Below are positions 25,924 to 35,408 of a DNA stretch of 64,000 nucleotides, piece after piece. Origin of the DNA: Bog-159 sp963785255 (lineage in GTDB: Bacteria; Acidobacteriota; Terriglobia; Bryobacterales; Bryobacteraceae); contig CAWAUR010000009.1 in assembly GCA_963785255.1 (NCBI GenBank), positions 310,001 through 374,000 on the forward strand, written 5' to 3'. The notes beneath the pieces were generated by a model that worked only from the letters and a program-made list of their open reading frames with translations, was not told where the DNA came from and made no database searches. Position numbers and translations under genes: made by a program. Position 1 is the stretch's first letter. Each line of letters opens with the position of its first letter.

Positions 25924-27474
25924 ATGGAAGCCGTAGCCAAGGAACGCATGCGCGAGTTGGAGCGTGTCAAGGAACGTCTGCAACTCGGCGGAGGCGGCGA
26001 CCGTCTCGAGAAACAACATCGATCGGGTAAGCTTACGGCGCGCGAACGGCTGGCTCTGCTGCTCGACCGGAAGAGCTTTCGCGAGTCCGGCATGTTCGCC
26101 AAACACAATGCGCGCCTGTTCGGCATGGATGGCAAGGAGATGCCCGCCGACGGCGTGGTCACCGGCCGAGGCCGTATCGACGGGCGCCTGGTGCATGTGG
26201 CCAGCCAGGATTTCACGGTGGCGGGAGGCTCGGCCGGCGAGGTGCACGGCACCAAGATCGCCGAAACGCTGAAGTGCTCGCTCAAGACCGGCTCGCCTTT
26301 CATCTTCATCAACGATTCCGGCGGCGCGCGCGTGCAGGAGGGCGTGGGCAGCCTGGCAGGCTATGCGCGCATCTTCTATCAAAACGTAATGCTCTCGGGC
26401 GTGGTGCCGCAGATTTCGCTCATCTGCGGGCCGTGCGCCGGGGGCGCCGCATACAGTCCGGCATTGACCGATTTCATCATTCAAACGCACGATGCGCAGA
26501 TGTTCATCACCGGACCGGCGGTGATCAAACAGGTGACCGGCGAAGTCGTGGCGCCCGAGGAATTGGGTGGCCCGCGCGCCCAGATGAATAAATCCGGCGT
26601 GATCCATTTCGTCGCCGAGAACGATGTGGAAGCGGTGAAGATCTGCCAGCGCCTGTTATCTTTTCTGCCCTCGAACAACCTGGAAGAGCCGCCGCATCTC
26701 GATCCGGGCCCCGCGCCGCGCGGCGACGACGATCTGAACGACATCGTGCCGACCGATCCCAAGAGCGGTTACGACGTGAAAAAGATCGTCACGCGAGTCG
26801 TCGACCGCGGCGATTTTCTGGAAGTGCAGGCGGATTTCGCCAGGAATCTGGTCATCGGTTTTGCGCGTGTGCGCGGGCGTTCCGTCGGGGTGATCGCCAA
26901 CCAGCCTTCGGTGCTGGCGGGTGCGCTGGATATCGATGCGTCCGATAAGGGCGCGCGGTTTGTGCGCTTCTGCAATGCGTTCAATATTCCGCTGCTCACA
27001 TTTGTCGATATTCCAGGATTTCTGCCGGGCATCGATCAGGAATACGGCGGTATTATCCGGCACGGCGCGAAACTATTGTTTGCTTATTCGGCGGCCACCG
27101 TGCCGAAGATCACCGTAATTCTGCGCAAGGCATATGGCGGCGGATACATTGCGATGTGCTCGAAGGAATTGGGCGCGGACTGCACGCTGGCGTGGCCTTC
27201 GGCGGAAATCGCGGTGATGGGCGCGGAGGCGGCTGTGGAAGTGCTGTACCGCCGCGAGCTGGTGTCGGCGCAAGACAACGGATCGAAGCGGCGTGAACTC
27301 GTGCAGCAGTTTACCGACACGTTCGCCACGCCTTACGTGGCTGCCGGCCTGCGGCTGGTGGACGATATTATTGAGCCGGCGGAGACGCGGGCGCAGGTCG
27401 CCGAAGCCTTGCAAGCGCTATCCACCAAGCGCGACTGGCGTCCGCAGAAGAAGCACGGGTTGATCCCGCTCTAA
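25924..27474 (+). CDS. Acyl-CoA carboxyltransferase (propionyl/methylmalonyl-CoA type)
   Basis: 516 residues. Carboxyl transferase fold: start MRELERVKERLQLGGG, carboxybiotin/acyl-CoA loops GGSAGEVHGTKI and FINDSGGARVQEGVGSLAGY, CAGGAAYSPALTDF, GPAVIKQVTGEVV, and second half LLTFVDIPGFLPGIDQEYGG, AYGGGYIAMCSKELGAD. Typical length for PccB/MmdA/AccD5. Moves CO2 from biotin to (or from) an acyl-CoA. The biotin carrier follows 19 nt downstream; no biotin carboxylase is in the window. Confidence 0.92.
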   Translation: MEAVAKERMRELERVKERLQLGGGGDRLEKQHRSGKLTARERLALLLDRKSFRESGMFAKHNARLFGMDGKEMPADGVVTGRGRIDGRLVHVASQDFTVAGGSAGEVHGTKIAETLKCSLKTGSPFIFINDSGGARVQEGVGSLAGYARIFYQNVMLSGVVPQISLICGPCAGGAAYSPALTDFIIQTHDAQMFITGPAVIKQVTGEVVAPEELGGPRAQMNKSGVIHFVAENDVEAVKICQRLLSFLPSNNLEEPPHLDPGPAPRGDDDLNDIVPTDPKSGYDVKKIVTRVVDRGDFLEVQADFARNLVIGFARVRGRSVGVIANQPSVLAGALDIDASDKGARFVRFCNAFNIPLLTFVDIPGFLPGIDQEYGGIIRHGAKLLFAYSAATVPKITVILRKAYGGGYIAMCSKELGADCTLAWPSAEIAVMGAEAAVEVLYRRELVSAQDNGSKRRELVQQFTDTFATPYVAAGLRLVDDIIEPAETRAQVAEALQALSTKRDWRPQKKHGLIPL

Positions 27475-27493
27475 ATCGAACGGAGGGATCGCA

Positions 27494-27964
27494 ATGCCGG
27501 ATAAAGAAGAGCCAGTGGCCGCGGCCGCCGCTACGGCTGTGGGCGGTCACCCCACGAATTCCTGGGCGCGCCACGCCCGCGAGGATCTGCAGGCATCGCA
27601 CAGCCTGACGGCGCCGCTCGCGCGGTGGGCGCCCGAGCCCGTGGAGGCGCCGCTCGAAGCTCAGCTAACGCCGGACGCCTCCGCGACGGAGCCGGAGATC
27701 GCCATTCCGGAATCCGTTTTTCACGCGCGTCCTCAGCATAGGCTGGCCGAGGATGCGGTGTGCCGCAGTCCGATTTGCGGACAGGTGATCGCGGTAATGG
27801 CGGCGGCGGGCCAATCAGTCATACGGCACGAGGCGGTGCTGGTGATCGAAGCCATGAAGATGCAGAACTATGTCGGCGCGGAAGTGGACGGCGTATTGAA
27901 GGCCGTGCTCGTGTCGCCGGGCGACGCCGTGAAGGCCGGACAGGTATTGTTCGAGTTGGTGTAG
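27494..27964 (+). CDS. Biotin carboxyl carrier protein
   Basis: 156 residues; GGAGGG upstream. Residues ~1-85 are Ala/Pro-rich and variable. ~88-156 form a biotinyl domain with CRSPICGQVIAVMAAAGQSV and EAMKMQN, where Lys122 is the biotin site. Carries carboxybiotin for the adjacent carboxyltransferase; partner biotin carboxylase must be encoded elsewhere. Confidence 0.88.
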   Translation: MPDKEEPVAAAAATAVGGHPTNSWARHAREDLQASHSLTAPLARWAPEPVEAPLEAQLTPDASATEPEIAIPESVFHARPQHRLAEDAVCRSPICGQVIAVMAAAGQSVIRHEAVLVIEAMKMQNYVGAEVDGVLKAVLVSPGDAVKAGQVLFELV

Positions 27965-28070
27965 GACAGGCCTCCTGGCCTGTCCAGGGCGAACGAAGCT
28001 CGCCCGGAGCGAACTTCGCTCGCCAAAGAGCGGGCCTACGAGGCCCGCGCAGGCAGAGTGCCTGCCCCAC
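27965..28070 (+). repeat. Composite palindrome block with family R copy
   Basis: Three to four successive palindromes between convergent genes: ACAGGCCTCCTGGCCTGT, GGCGAACGAAGCTCGCC, GGAGCGAACTTCGCTCGCC, then the 41-bp R unit at 28030-28070. The same extra palindromes accompany the R copy at 62409-62515. Placement between two converging stops would suit bidirectional termination. Confidence 0.85.
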
Positions 28071-28071
28071 A

Positions 28072-29103
28072 TTAATTCAGGAAATAGGTGCGATACAGCG
28101 TATCGCGCTGCTTGGGAATAAATCCCGCATCGCGAATAATGCGGCGGAGTTCCTCTTCGCTGGCGCGATGATGCGCGCCGGCGGCGGAGACCACGTTCTC
28201 TTCGATCATGATGCTGCCCACATCGTTGCCGCCGAAGCGCAGGCCCAACTGGCAAGTCTTCAGCCCCTGCGTCACCCAGGACGATTGAATGTTCTCGATG
28301 TTATCGAGATAAATGCGCGAAATTGCCAGGTTTTGCAGGTATTCGACGGCCGTGGCTTCTTCGTGCACGAAGTGGCCGAGCGAAGTATTTTCGCGCTGGA
28401 AGGTCCAGGGGATGAACGCCGTAAATCCACCCGTGTCTTCCTGAATTTCGCGCACGATGCGCAGATGATTGAGGCGCTGTTCCAAGGTCTCGCCGCAGCC
28501 GAACATCATGGTCGCGGTGGTGCGCATGCCGAGCGCGTGCGCGGTGCGATGCACGTCGATCCACTCGGACGTGGAACACTTCAGACGGCTGATGCGATGA
28601 CGGACGCCATCGTCGAGAATCTCGGCGCCGCCGCCGGGTATGGAATCGAGGCCGGCATCGCGCAGGCGGGCGATGGTCTCGCGCAGGTCGAGGCCGCTCA
28701 CTTCGGCGATGTTGGTAATCTCCGGCGCGGAGAAGCAGTGCAAATGAATCGTAAACCGCCGCTTGATGGCGCGCAGCAGATCTTCGTACCACTCGATCTT
28801 GAGATCGGGATGCAGGCCGCCCTGCATCAGCACACCGGTGCCGCCCAGATCGAGCGTCTCCTGGATTTTGGCGAAGATGGTCTCGTGATCGTGGACGTAG
28901 CCTTCGGGACTGCCCATGGGCCGATAGAAGGCGCAGAAACTGCAATATTCCGTACAGAAATTCGTGTAGTTGATGTTGCGGTCGATGATGTAGGAAACTA
29001 CACCTTCGGGATGATAGCGCCGGCGGATGGCGTCGGCGGCCATGCCGATACCGATGAGATCGTCGGAACGAAATAGGTCGAGGGCCTCTGCGTCGGAGAT
29101 CAT
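28072..29103 (-). CDS. mqnC: Radical SAM cyclic dehypoxanthinylfutalosine synthase
   Basis: 343 residues from ATG 29103. Radical SAM cluster CTEYCSFC (Cys 50, 54, 57), then AFYRPMGSPEGY, LMQGGLHPDLKIEWYEDLLR, IPGGGAEILDD and the C-terminal MIEENVVSAAGA. These match MqnC, which cyclises dehypoxanthine futalosine in menaquinone synthesis by the futalosine route. Other mqn genes are not in this window. Confidence 0.92.
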   Translation of the reverse strand: MISDAEALDLFRSDDLIGIGMAADAIRRRYHPEGVVSYIIDRNINYTNFCTEYCSFCAFYRPMGSPEGYVHDHETIFAKIQETLDLGGTGVLMQGGLHPDLKIEWYEDLLRAIKRRFTIHLHCFSAPEITNIAEVSGLDLRETIARLRDAGLDSIPGGGAEILDDGVRHRISRLKCSTSEWIDVHRTAHALGMRTTATMMFGCGETLEQRLNHLRIVREIQEDTGGFTAFIPWTFQRENTSLGHFVHEEATAVEYLQNLAISRIYLDNIENIQSSWVTQGLKTCQLGLRFGGNDVGSIMIEENVVSAAGAHHRASEEELRRIIRDAGFIPKQRDTLYRTYFLN

Positions 29104-29110
29104 CAGGCGA

Positions 29111-29491
29111 TCAGGCGGACATGGTGAGAATTTGGTTGGCGCCCTGGGCGAACACGTATGCACCGAATAACGGCTTAGGCTCGCCTTTGCCCCAACGCTG
29201 CGCGTGATATTTCACACGCAAGAACTGCACTCCGGGAAAATCGCGCAAGTTGAGGAGAATCTGGTACGTGCCGCAATAGAACTTTTGCGGGAACGAGGTG
29301 AGGGGTTTGGCGCCCCACTCGACATTGTCAGAGGAACCCCAGATAGAGATATCCAGGCTTTCCTGTTCAATGATGCGAGTGATGCCGAGGGTGAGGAGAA
29401 TCGGAGCGCCCTTGGATTCGCCCAAGTCGACCTCGGGGCCACTGCCGGCCTCGCGGATGGTCGTCTCCGGTAGTAGGAAACCTGGCAGCAT
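29111..29491 (-). CDS. Conserved hypothetical beta-rich protein
   Basis: 126 residues. Beta-strand pattern with LDISIWGSSDNVEWGAKPLT, FPQKFYCGTYQILLNL, FLRVKYHAQRWGKGEPKPLF. Reminiscent of short discoidin/F5-8-like beta sandwiches and of a small family I recall in Acidobacteria; not verified. Seven nt separate its stop from the mqnC start. Confidence 0.65.
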   Translation of the reverse strand: MLPGFLLPETTIREAGSGPEVDLGESKGAPILLTLGITRIIEQESLDISIWGSSDNVEWGAKPLTSFPQKFYCGTYQILLNLRDFPGVQFLRVKYHAQRWGKGEPKPLFGAYVFAQGANQILTMSA

Positions 29492-29598
29492 ACAACACTC
29501 CTGTCCAGTTTGGTTTAGAATTTCAGCTCCTTAGTAGTCCTGTATCTACATTAAGGTTCGCACATTTTTATTCAAAAGTGAAGATGTATGACAAAAAG

Positions 29599-31779
29599 CT
29601 ACGCGGCTGGGCGCTTACGCGAGGTTGCGGGCGGGCGTTTGCGGGAGGACGAACCGGAAGGTGCTTTGCTGGCATAGAGTTGCCGGTACACCGTAGCATT
29701 TCTCAACACTGCTTCGACGTATTCGCGTGTCTCGGTAAATGGGATAGATTCCACAAATTCCGCCGGTTCCTGGTACTGGTTCCAAGCCATCCAATCCACG
29801 ACCCGCGATTTTCCGGCGTTATAGGACGCCAGCGCTTCCTCCCACTTTCCGCCCCACTGGTCGAGCAGGGCGCGTAAGTAAAATGAGCCCAGCTTCAAGT
29901 TGATCGCGGGCTGAAAGAGCGCCCGGTTACTGAAACGTTTGATGCCCGCGCGGCGCGCCAGGGCGCGTCCGGTGGCGGGTTCCACTTGCGTGAGACCGTA
30001 CGCATGCTTGGGCGATAGAGCCTGCGGATCGAATTCGGATTCCTGGCGGATCAGGGCGGCCATCATAAAAGGATCGAGGTTTTGCTGATTGGCGTTGCGC
30101 TCGAGATCCTTCCGGTAAGGTAGGGGAAAGAGGAGTTGCCAGAAAGCCGGGGGCGCATCTTCGAGAGATAGAGCGAGATAATCGGGCGCGGCGGTCTTGA
30201 TATTGTGCAGTTGTTCGTGCGGTGTGCCGCCCATGTGGGCGAGCTCCATGGCCAGCAAGTAGGGTTGGCTGCTGTGGCGCGCTCCGAATCGCAACTCGGC
30301 TTGCGCGAGATCCTGCAATCCGGCGGCGACCAGCAGGCGGGCGCGCGCAATGCGGAGAACGGTTTCGGCGTCGGGCTGGCTGGGGATGGGGACGGGGTGC
30401 GGGGGAAACTCGACGGTGCGGAGAAATTCGGCAGTCTTCTCGGAGAGACCGGCGGCGGCTATGGCCGGTTGCATCATGCGGTCGCGCGCCAGAAGGCCGT
30501 AATAGTAATTGGGAAATTGCGCGGCCAGGCGCGTGTAGTAAGTACGGGCGGCGGAATAATCGGCGTCGGCTTCGGCGAGCCGGCCGAGGAAGTAGAGCGC
30601 GTCGCTCGCGGAGGGATGGCTGGGATAGCGGCGCACATGTTCGCGCATTAGGTCGCGCGCATCGCGCTTGCGGCGGATGTAGGCGGCCCAGGTCACCCGC
30701 CAGTGACTCGTGGCGGCCATGGTCTGATCGGGAAACGCTTCGTCGACGGCTTTGTACAGCGGCACGTACTTATCGGGCTGGTTCGTTACCAGAAAACGAT
30801 TGGCGGCCGCCATGAGAGCTTTGTATCGCCAGAGGGAGTCGTGATACTTGCCAAGCTTGTGGACCGCTTCCATCATTTGGTCTTCGTCGTTCAGCTTGCG
30901 CGCGCATTCGGTGATGTAATAGAGGCGCTCGGCATTGGCCTCCGGGTCGGAAACCTCAAACGCGCGTAGATGCGAGTAAGCCGCGGAGACGTCGCCCGAG
31001 AGATACTGCGCGGCGGCCACGCCCACCACGGCTTGATCGCGCGCCGCGCCGGTGAGTTGCGGAACGAGCGATTCGAATTCGGCTTGGGCGCGCGCGTATT
31101 CACGCTGGGCCAGCAGATTCTGGGCGCGCTCGACCATGGCTTCGGGAGTGGGCGCGGGGTAATCGGCGCGCATGGTATCGCGCAGCGTGAGAAGCGCGGC
31201 GGCGGCGCGGGTGGCCTGGTCGGTATCCGGGTAATCGAAATAGACGCGCTGATAATATTGGGCGGCGCGGGGCAGGTCGCGAGAGGCTTCGTAGGCCATG
31301 GCGAAGGCAAGATCGCCATCGGGCTGGGGCAGATCGGCGTAGCCATCGCGCAGCATGCGCACGGCGTCGGCGGCGGAGCCGGAGACAGCCAGCGCGCGGG
31401 CTTCGAGCACGATGGATTTGGCGGCAAATGGCGACCGTAACGGCACGGTGCGCACGGCGGCGGCATGGCGGGCGGAGGCGGCGTAAGCTTGCGTTTCCGA
31501 CTCCGCGGCTGCCAGATAATATGCGGTATAGTCGGCGAGTTTGGGAAGGCGGGCCTGCGCGGCGGTGAGATCGCGGATGGCGTCGGGAAATCGTTTCTGT
31601 TCGTAAGCCACGACGCCTAATGTAAGTTCCGCGAGCGCGCCAGAGACATCCTTGTGAGCGGTCGCGAATTTATCGAGGGACTTGGCGCGGGCGGGCGTGG
31701 GGGATTGGCGGTAGGCGCGGGCTTGAGGGATGCTTTGAGCGAGCGCGGGTATGGCGCAGGCTAGGAACGATGCGGCCAA
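29599..31779 (-). CDS. Lytic transglycosylase with TPR-like N-terminus
   Basis: About 726 residues. Long helical solenoid (residues ~30-560) followed by a GH23 transglycosylase domain ~580-700: catalytic Glu in ALIRQESEFDPQALSP, then HAYGLTQVEPATG and ALASYNAGKSRVVDW. Layout of Slt70-type enzymes that cut peptidoglycan glycan strands. Start uncertain: TTG 31779 gives a short leader without a basic residue; CTG 31797, overlapping the upstream stop, would give a better one (MDAFYKLAASFLACAIPALA). Basic C-terminal tail SRKRPPATSRKRPAA. Confidence 0.88.
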   Translation of the reverse strand: MAASFLACAIPALAQSIPQARAYRQSPTPARAKSLDKFATAHKDVSGALAELTLGVVAYEQKRFPDAIRDLTAAQARLPKLADYTAYYLAAAESETQAYAASARHAAAVRTVPLRSPFAAKSIVLEARALAVSGSAADAVRMLRDGYADLPQPDGDLAFAMAYEASRDLPRAAQYYQRVYFDYPDTDQATRAAAALLTLRDTMRADYPAPTPEAMVERAQNLLAQREYARAQAEFESLVPQLTGAARDQAVVGVAAAQYLSGDVSAAYSHLRAFEVSDPEANAERLYYITECARKLNDEDQMMEAVHKLGKYHDSLWRYKALMAAANRFLVTNQPDKYVPLYKAVDEAFPDQTMAATSHWRVTWAAYIRRKRDARDLMREHVRRYPSHPSASDALYFLGRLAEADADYSAARTYYTRLAAQFPNYYYGLLARDRMMQPAIAAAGLSEKTAEFLRTVEFPPHPVPIPSQPDAETVLRIARARLLVAAGLQDLAQAELRFGARHSSQPYLLAMELAHMGGTPHEQLHNIKTAAPDYLALSLEDAPPAFWQLLFPLPYRKDLERNANQQNLDPFMMAALIRQESEFDPQALSPKHAYGLTQVEPATGRALARRAGIKRFSNRALFQPAINLKLGSFYLRALLDQWGGKWEEALASYNAGKSRVVDWMAWNQYQEPAEFVESIPFTETREYVEAVLRNATVYRQLYASKAPSGSSSRKRPPATSRKRPAA

Positions 31780-31780
31780 T

Positions 31781-32731
31781 TTATAAAAGGCGTCCAGGGT
31801 AACTGCCTCCCAGCCACGCCGGATTATCGTTCGCCAATGTGCGGACTAACTCCAGATGTAAGTAGTCGACCATGGTCTTAGTGGCGGCGACGAACTGTTG
31901 GCGGTAGGCTTCGCGGGCCCGATCGATGGAATCCTGCAAGGCGGAGTAGAGATCCTGGCGCGCGCGTCCGGCTTTCACGGCGTCGGGACGGTAGAGGCGC
32001 ATTTCGGCGACCTGCACGCGCGCGAAACGTTGCGCGCGCAAGTGAAGTTGGCGATCGGCCGCGCTAAGCTCGTCCCACTCCGGCGCGGCGGAGGGCGCGA
32101 CGGCGGTGTCGATGCGGACCAAGCCATCGCTCGAGGGCTGGGGGGGGCGCGCGGTGGGGCGCTGGCGCGCTTCGAGGACGGTCGCGGCCACTTGGGCGAG
32201 CAACTCGATCGCCGCGCTTTCGACATCGCCCGAGGCGTAGAGCACGCCGACGGTGGTGCGATCCACGGTCAACGGGAAGAGATAGGCTTTGTCGGCGGGC
32301 GAAGCGGCGAAGGCATCCACCACGGCTTGCGACATCTCGGCGGGCGAACTAAGCGCGACGATGGCATCCTGCGATTCGATGGCGCCGGCGAAGGCCGCCG
32401 CATCGGTTGCGGCGAAGCGGATTTCGCGGAAGCGCGCGGCGGCGTCGGGCGTGGCGCCGCGCAGCCGTTCGCCGCCGATGGTCTGCTCGCTGACGTGGAA
32501 GACTCCGCAAGCTTTGGCGAATGGAACGGAGGCATCGCACAGGACGGAGGCGATCTCCGGGAAGGCGGCGGCCTGGCGCAATCGCCGGACGGATTGATCC
32601 AGATGTTCGGCCAGGGCCCGTTCGGCGGCCTGAACGCTGGTGGAAACGCGCGCTTCGGTTTCGGTGTGGAACAACTGCTCGAGTTCCGAGAACAAGCTGC
32701 GCAGGGAGGGGGACGGCGCCGGGGAGGACAT
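31781..32731 (-). CDS. GAF-like domain protein of unknown function
   Basis: 316 residues; ATG 32731. N-terminal coiled-coil segment (~20-60), a GAF-like alpha/beta domain (~60-190: YLFPLTVDRTTVGVLYASGD), a Pro-rich linker, and a C-terminal helical domain (~225-316: RFARVQVAEMRLYRPDAVKA). No catalytic motif. Immediately upstream of the transglycosylase with touching ends, so co-expressed. Confidence 0.65.
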   Translation of the reverse strand: MSSPAPSPSLRSLFSELEQLFHTETEARVSTSVQAAERALAEHLDQSVRRLRQAAAFPEIASVLCDASVPFAKACGVFHVSEQTIGGERLRGATPDAAARFREIRFAATDAAAFAGAIESQDAIVALSSPAEMSQAVVDAFAASPADKAYLFPLTVDRTTVGVLYASGDVESAAIELLAQVAATVLEARQRPTARPPQPSSDGLVRIDTAVAPSAAPEWDELSAADRQLHLRAQRFARVQVAEMRLYRPDAVKAGRARQDLYSALQDSIDRAREAYRQQFVAATKTMVDYLHLELVRTLANDNPAWLGGSYPGRLL

Positions 32732-33034
32732 CCTGTAACGATTCTAACAGGGTGGGCGGGTGTGCCTTGCGGCGCCGGTGTCGCGCTGGCGGTACGCGAT
32801 GTTCCGCCGGCGCGCGGCAAAACTCCAGCGAAGGCGGTCGATCTCGACGACCGCATCGTAGACTCCCTCAAGGGACGGCGATAACTGGAGAAAGGGCTTT
32901 GAATGGTGCGGACGTAACACGCGTTAAGAAGGTGCGAAGATATCCAATTTTGGCGCCGGCATGGTACTGCACCCCGGCCGAAAGCATATCCCCTCGCCCA
33001 ATGAGCTTGGTAGAATCGCGTCGAAGGAGGACCC
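32732..33034. other. Divergent intergenic region
   Basis: 303 bp between divergent genes. Nothing protein-like seen; open frames here are antisense extensions. Includes the RBS GAAGGAGG just before 33035. Confidence 0.6.
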
Positions 33035-33646
33035 ATGAAGAAGCTTCTTTTTATCGCGAGTCTGACATTGGCGGGCGTGCCCGGATGGGCGGCGCCTTGC
33101 GAGACCGGGACTTTGAAAAGCTATATCGCGCTCGGATCCACGGGATGCGTCCTTGGAAACCTGGTGGTGGCCAACTTCGGTTATCAGGCGAAGGCCAGCG
33201 GCGGCGCGGAGAAGATCACGGCGGACCATATCATGGTCACGCCGATCCTGGCGCCGGTGGGCAGTGTCGCTCTTGAGTTTACCGCTCCCTGGGGCGTGTC
33301 ATCGCAGCAGAGCCAGCACTCCGGCATTACCTATAACGTGGTCGTACCGGCCGCGTCGCCGCAGCAAATAGAACAAGTTTCGCTCGATGGCGACGGCTTC
33401 CAGGCGGGGATGTTCGGCAGTGTCGAGGTGAGTGAAACTGTGGCTACCCCGGCGCTCTCCAGCATCCTCCAGGTCTATCTGAAATGCACGGATGTGTGCC
33501 ACTCCAAAACGTCAGCCGAAGAGGTATTTACTTCGCCTGTGACTATGTTGGCGGTTTCCGACGCCGTGACATTGCAGTCGGCGTCGGGCGACGTATCAAT
33601 GACCGGCTTTGAGGACTGGTTCGTCACTTGCAGCCAGTGCGTGTAA
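33035..33646 (+). CDS. Secreted beta-rich protein of unknown function
   Basis: 203 residues with GAAGGAGG upstream and signal peptide MKKLLFIASLTLAGVPGWAA. Begins CETGTLKSYIALGSTGCVLG, a pattern I recall from secreted acidobacterial PEP-CTERM-like proteins, but no C-terminal PEP-CTERM anchor is present. Ends with paired cysteines TCSQCV. Function unknown. Confidence 0.7.
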   Translation: MKKLLFIASLTLAGVPGWAAPCETGTLKSYIALGSTGCVLGNLVVANFGYQAKASGGAEKITADHIMVTPILAPVGSVALEFTAPWGVSSQQSQHSGITYNVVVPAASPQQIEQVSLDGDGFQAGMFGSVEVSETVATPALSSILQVYLKCTDVCHSKTSAEEVFTSPVTMLAVSDAVTLQSASGDVSMTGFEDWFVTCSQCV

Positions 33647-33667
33647 CGGCGCTTCGTACGCCGGGGA

Positions 33668-34015
33668 TTACACCTTCGAGAAACGGCGCAGGGTGAAGGC
33701 TTCCGGATTCATGTTCTCGCGCTCCAGGCGCTTCCAATCGTCGTTGACGTGGATCACCTTGCCGCTGATGTGATTGGAACGCTCGGAGGCCAAAAACAAA
33801 GCCAGGTGAATCTGTTTTTCGGGGTGCATTCCGCCCGTGAGCCGGACGCCTTCGGCTTCTTCGATTTCGCGGCTGCCGGCGCGCTCGCCGGAGTGCAGGA
33901 TCTCGTCGGTCATATGGGTGTAAGTGCCGCCGGGCGCCAGGCAGTTCACCTGCACGTTGAAGCCGCGGAACTCCGCGTAGGCCGAGAAGCGCAGAGGCCG
34001 CCAAGCCAGAATGCC
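33668..34015 (-). pseudogene. Truncated duplicate of the SDR gene 3' end
   Basis: Carries the last ~97 residues of the SDR at 37971-38792 with three substitutions (F/Y, V/L, D/A), ending at the same RRFSKV stop. Upstream of that it has an internal deletion removing the catalytic YxxxK helix (reads FSAYAEFRGF where the full gene has AYAASK and beyond). It starts a few bases after the stop of the GloVer gene. No start codon or RBS: a gene fragment. Confidence 0.9.
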
Positions 34016-34029
34016 ACCAGCGCGCGCGC

Positions 34030-35391
34030 CTACTCGACGGTGAACGATACCGGCGAAGCGCCGGTTCCATTTGGCGTGGTTACCAGCACCGGACCGCTGG
34101 TGGCGCCCGGCGGCACGGTCGCTGACACAAACTCCCTTGAGATATTGCTGAAGTTCGTCGCTGGTATTCCATCGAAAGTAACCGAAGTCGTGCCCAGCAG
34201 ATTCTTGCCCCAAATGGTCACCACGGTTCCAGTTGGTCCGCTGCTCGGGAGCGTCCCACGGATTCCTGGCAGAGGCTTAGGCAGGCCCAGATCCCAGACC
34301 CAGGCCGTGCCGAACCCCGGTCCACCGTTGGCTGCGGTGCCATAGAACCGCCCATCGCTGCCTTGCGTTAGCCAGCAAGGGCAGTTGCCGATGGTGGCGC
34401 CGTTGAGAACGTACAATTGCTCGTAGTTGCCCGCGGGCGTAATCCGGAACAGGGTATTGAAGCTGGCGCCAACCTGCTTGCCGCCCGTGGCCCCGTACAG
34501 ATTCCCGTCACTGGCCTCGGTCAGGAACGTTGGCGCTCCGGTGGCTTGCTTCGCGTACTGATGCAGCACTTTGTAAGTGCCGTCGAGGGACACCTCGAAT
34601 ATGGCGCCCGCGCGGTTCGCGCCGCCCAGCGCGGCCGTGCCGTAAAGCTTGCCGTTGGCGGCCTGTACCAAGCTTTCGTGGTAGAACCCGGGGGCGTAGT
34701 AGTTACGCCCATCGGGATAGCTGGCCAGGATGGTCATCGCGCCTTGCGGCGTCACGCGGTACACCATTGCCGTGGTGCTGCTCTCGGGGAGGCAGGTACC
34801 CAACCCCGAGATGCCGTAGAAGTTCCCGTCGGAAGCCAGAAGCGGAAGGCCATAGGCGACGCCCTCCTCAGCCGTGAACTTGCGCACGATGGTGGTTGTC
34901 CCGTTCACGGTCACCCTTACAAAGGCGTTATCCGGGTTGCAAAAGTTGCGTTCCGTTCCGTACAGTCCGCCGTCGGGCGTCTGGACGGACAGCCAGGGGG
35001 AGTACGGGAGCGTTTGGGGATAGGTCAGGAAGTTTCCCGCAACGCTGAAGCTGAAGTTTACCGGGGGAACCGACTGTGCTCCATAGAGCCGACCGTTCAC
35101 GGCTTGGACCAAGGGCTGGAAGGGGCCCGCGTTCGCCGGGAAGGCATAGATCGGAGTAAGACTACCCACGCCGGTCAAGAGGAACAGCGCCGGGCCGGTC
35201 GGGCCTTGTTCGGCCACGCCCGTGAATAGGCCGGGGGAGACTTCCACTAGTCCTTCGGGCTGGCCGTATCCCTGGTTGAAGATGTTGATTACGGTAATCG
35301 TTCCACCGCTGGCGGCTAGGGCGCGGCCCCCGAAGGCGCCCGCAAGGGCGGAGAATGCAACCAGCGTGCGCGCAATGCTTTGTCTTGTCAT
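34030..35391 (-). CDS. Secreted GloVer-repeat / TIG-domain protein, copy 1
   Basis: 453 residues; signal peptide MTRQSIARTLVAFSALAGAF. Residues ~50-365 are beta-propeller-like repeats of the 'GloVer' type (NGRLYGAQS, DGGLYGTERN, NGKLYGTAALGG, DGNLYGATGG, DGRFYGTAANGG). ~380-453 is an IPT/TIG domain (GTVVTIWGKNLLGTTSVTFD, VPPGATSGPVLVTTPNG). Probably extracellular or surface-bound. SD GGAGAGGA lies in the 17-nt gap after the propeller gene. Copy 2 is at 48840-50204. Confidence 0.85.
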   Translation of the reverse strand: MTRQSIARTLVAFSALAGAFGGRALAASGGTITVINIFNQGYGQPEGLVEVSPGLFTGVAEQGPTGPALFLLTGVGSLTPIYAFPANAGPFQPLVQAVNGRLYGAQSVPPVNFSFSVAGNFLTYPQTLPYSPWLSVQTPDGGLYGTERNFCNPDNAFVRVTVNGTTTIVRKFTAEEGVAYGLPLLASDGNFYGISGLGTCLPESSTTAMVYRVTPQGAMTILASYPDGRNYYAPGFYHESLVQAANGKLYGTAALGGANRAGAIFEVSLDGTYKVLHQYAKQATGAPTFLTEASDGNLYGATGGKQVGASFNTLFRITPAGNYEQLYVLNGATIGNCPCWLTQGSDGRFYGTAANGGPGFGTAWVWDLGLPKPLPGIRGTLPSSGPTGTVVTIWGKNLLGTTSVTFDGIPATNFSNISREFVSATVPPGATSGPVLVTTPNGTGASPVSFTVE

Positions 35392-35408
35392 AGGTCCTCT
35401 CCGGACGT

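Noticed and set aside
27965..28070. Small RNA or tRNA-like gene from the multiple hairpins
   Set aside because: The hairpins are copies of dispersed repeats found elsewhere; no tRNA arms or conserved loop bases.
33668..34213. Functional second SDR or a 181-residue protein spanning GloVer and SDR sequence
   Set aside because: The frame mixes antisense-like GloVer tail with an SDR fragment; no start signal and catalytic helix deleted.
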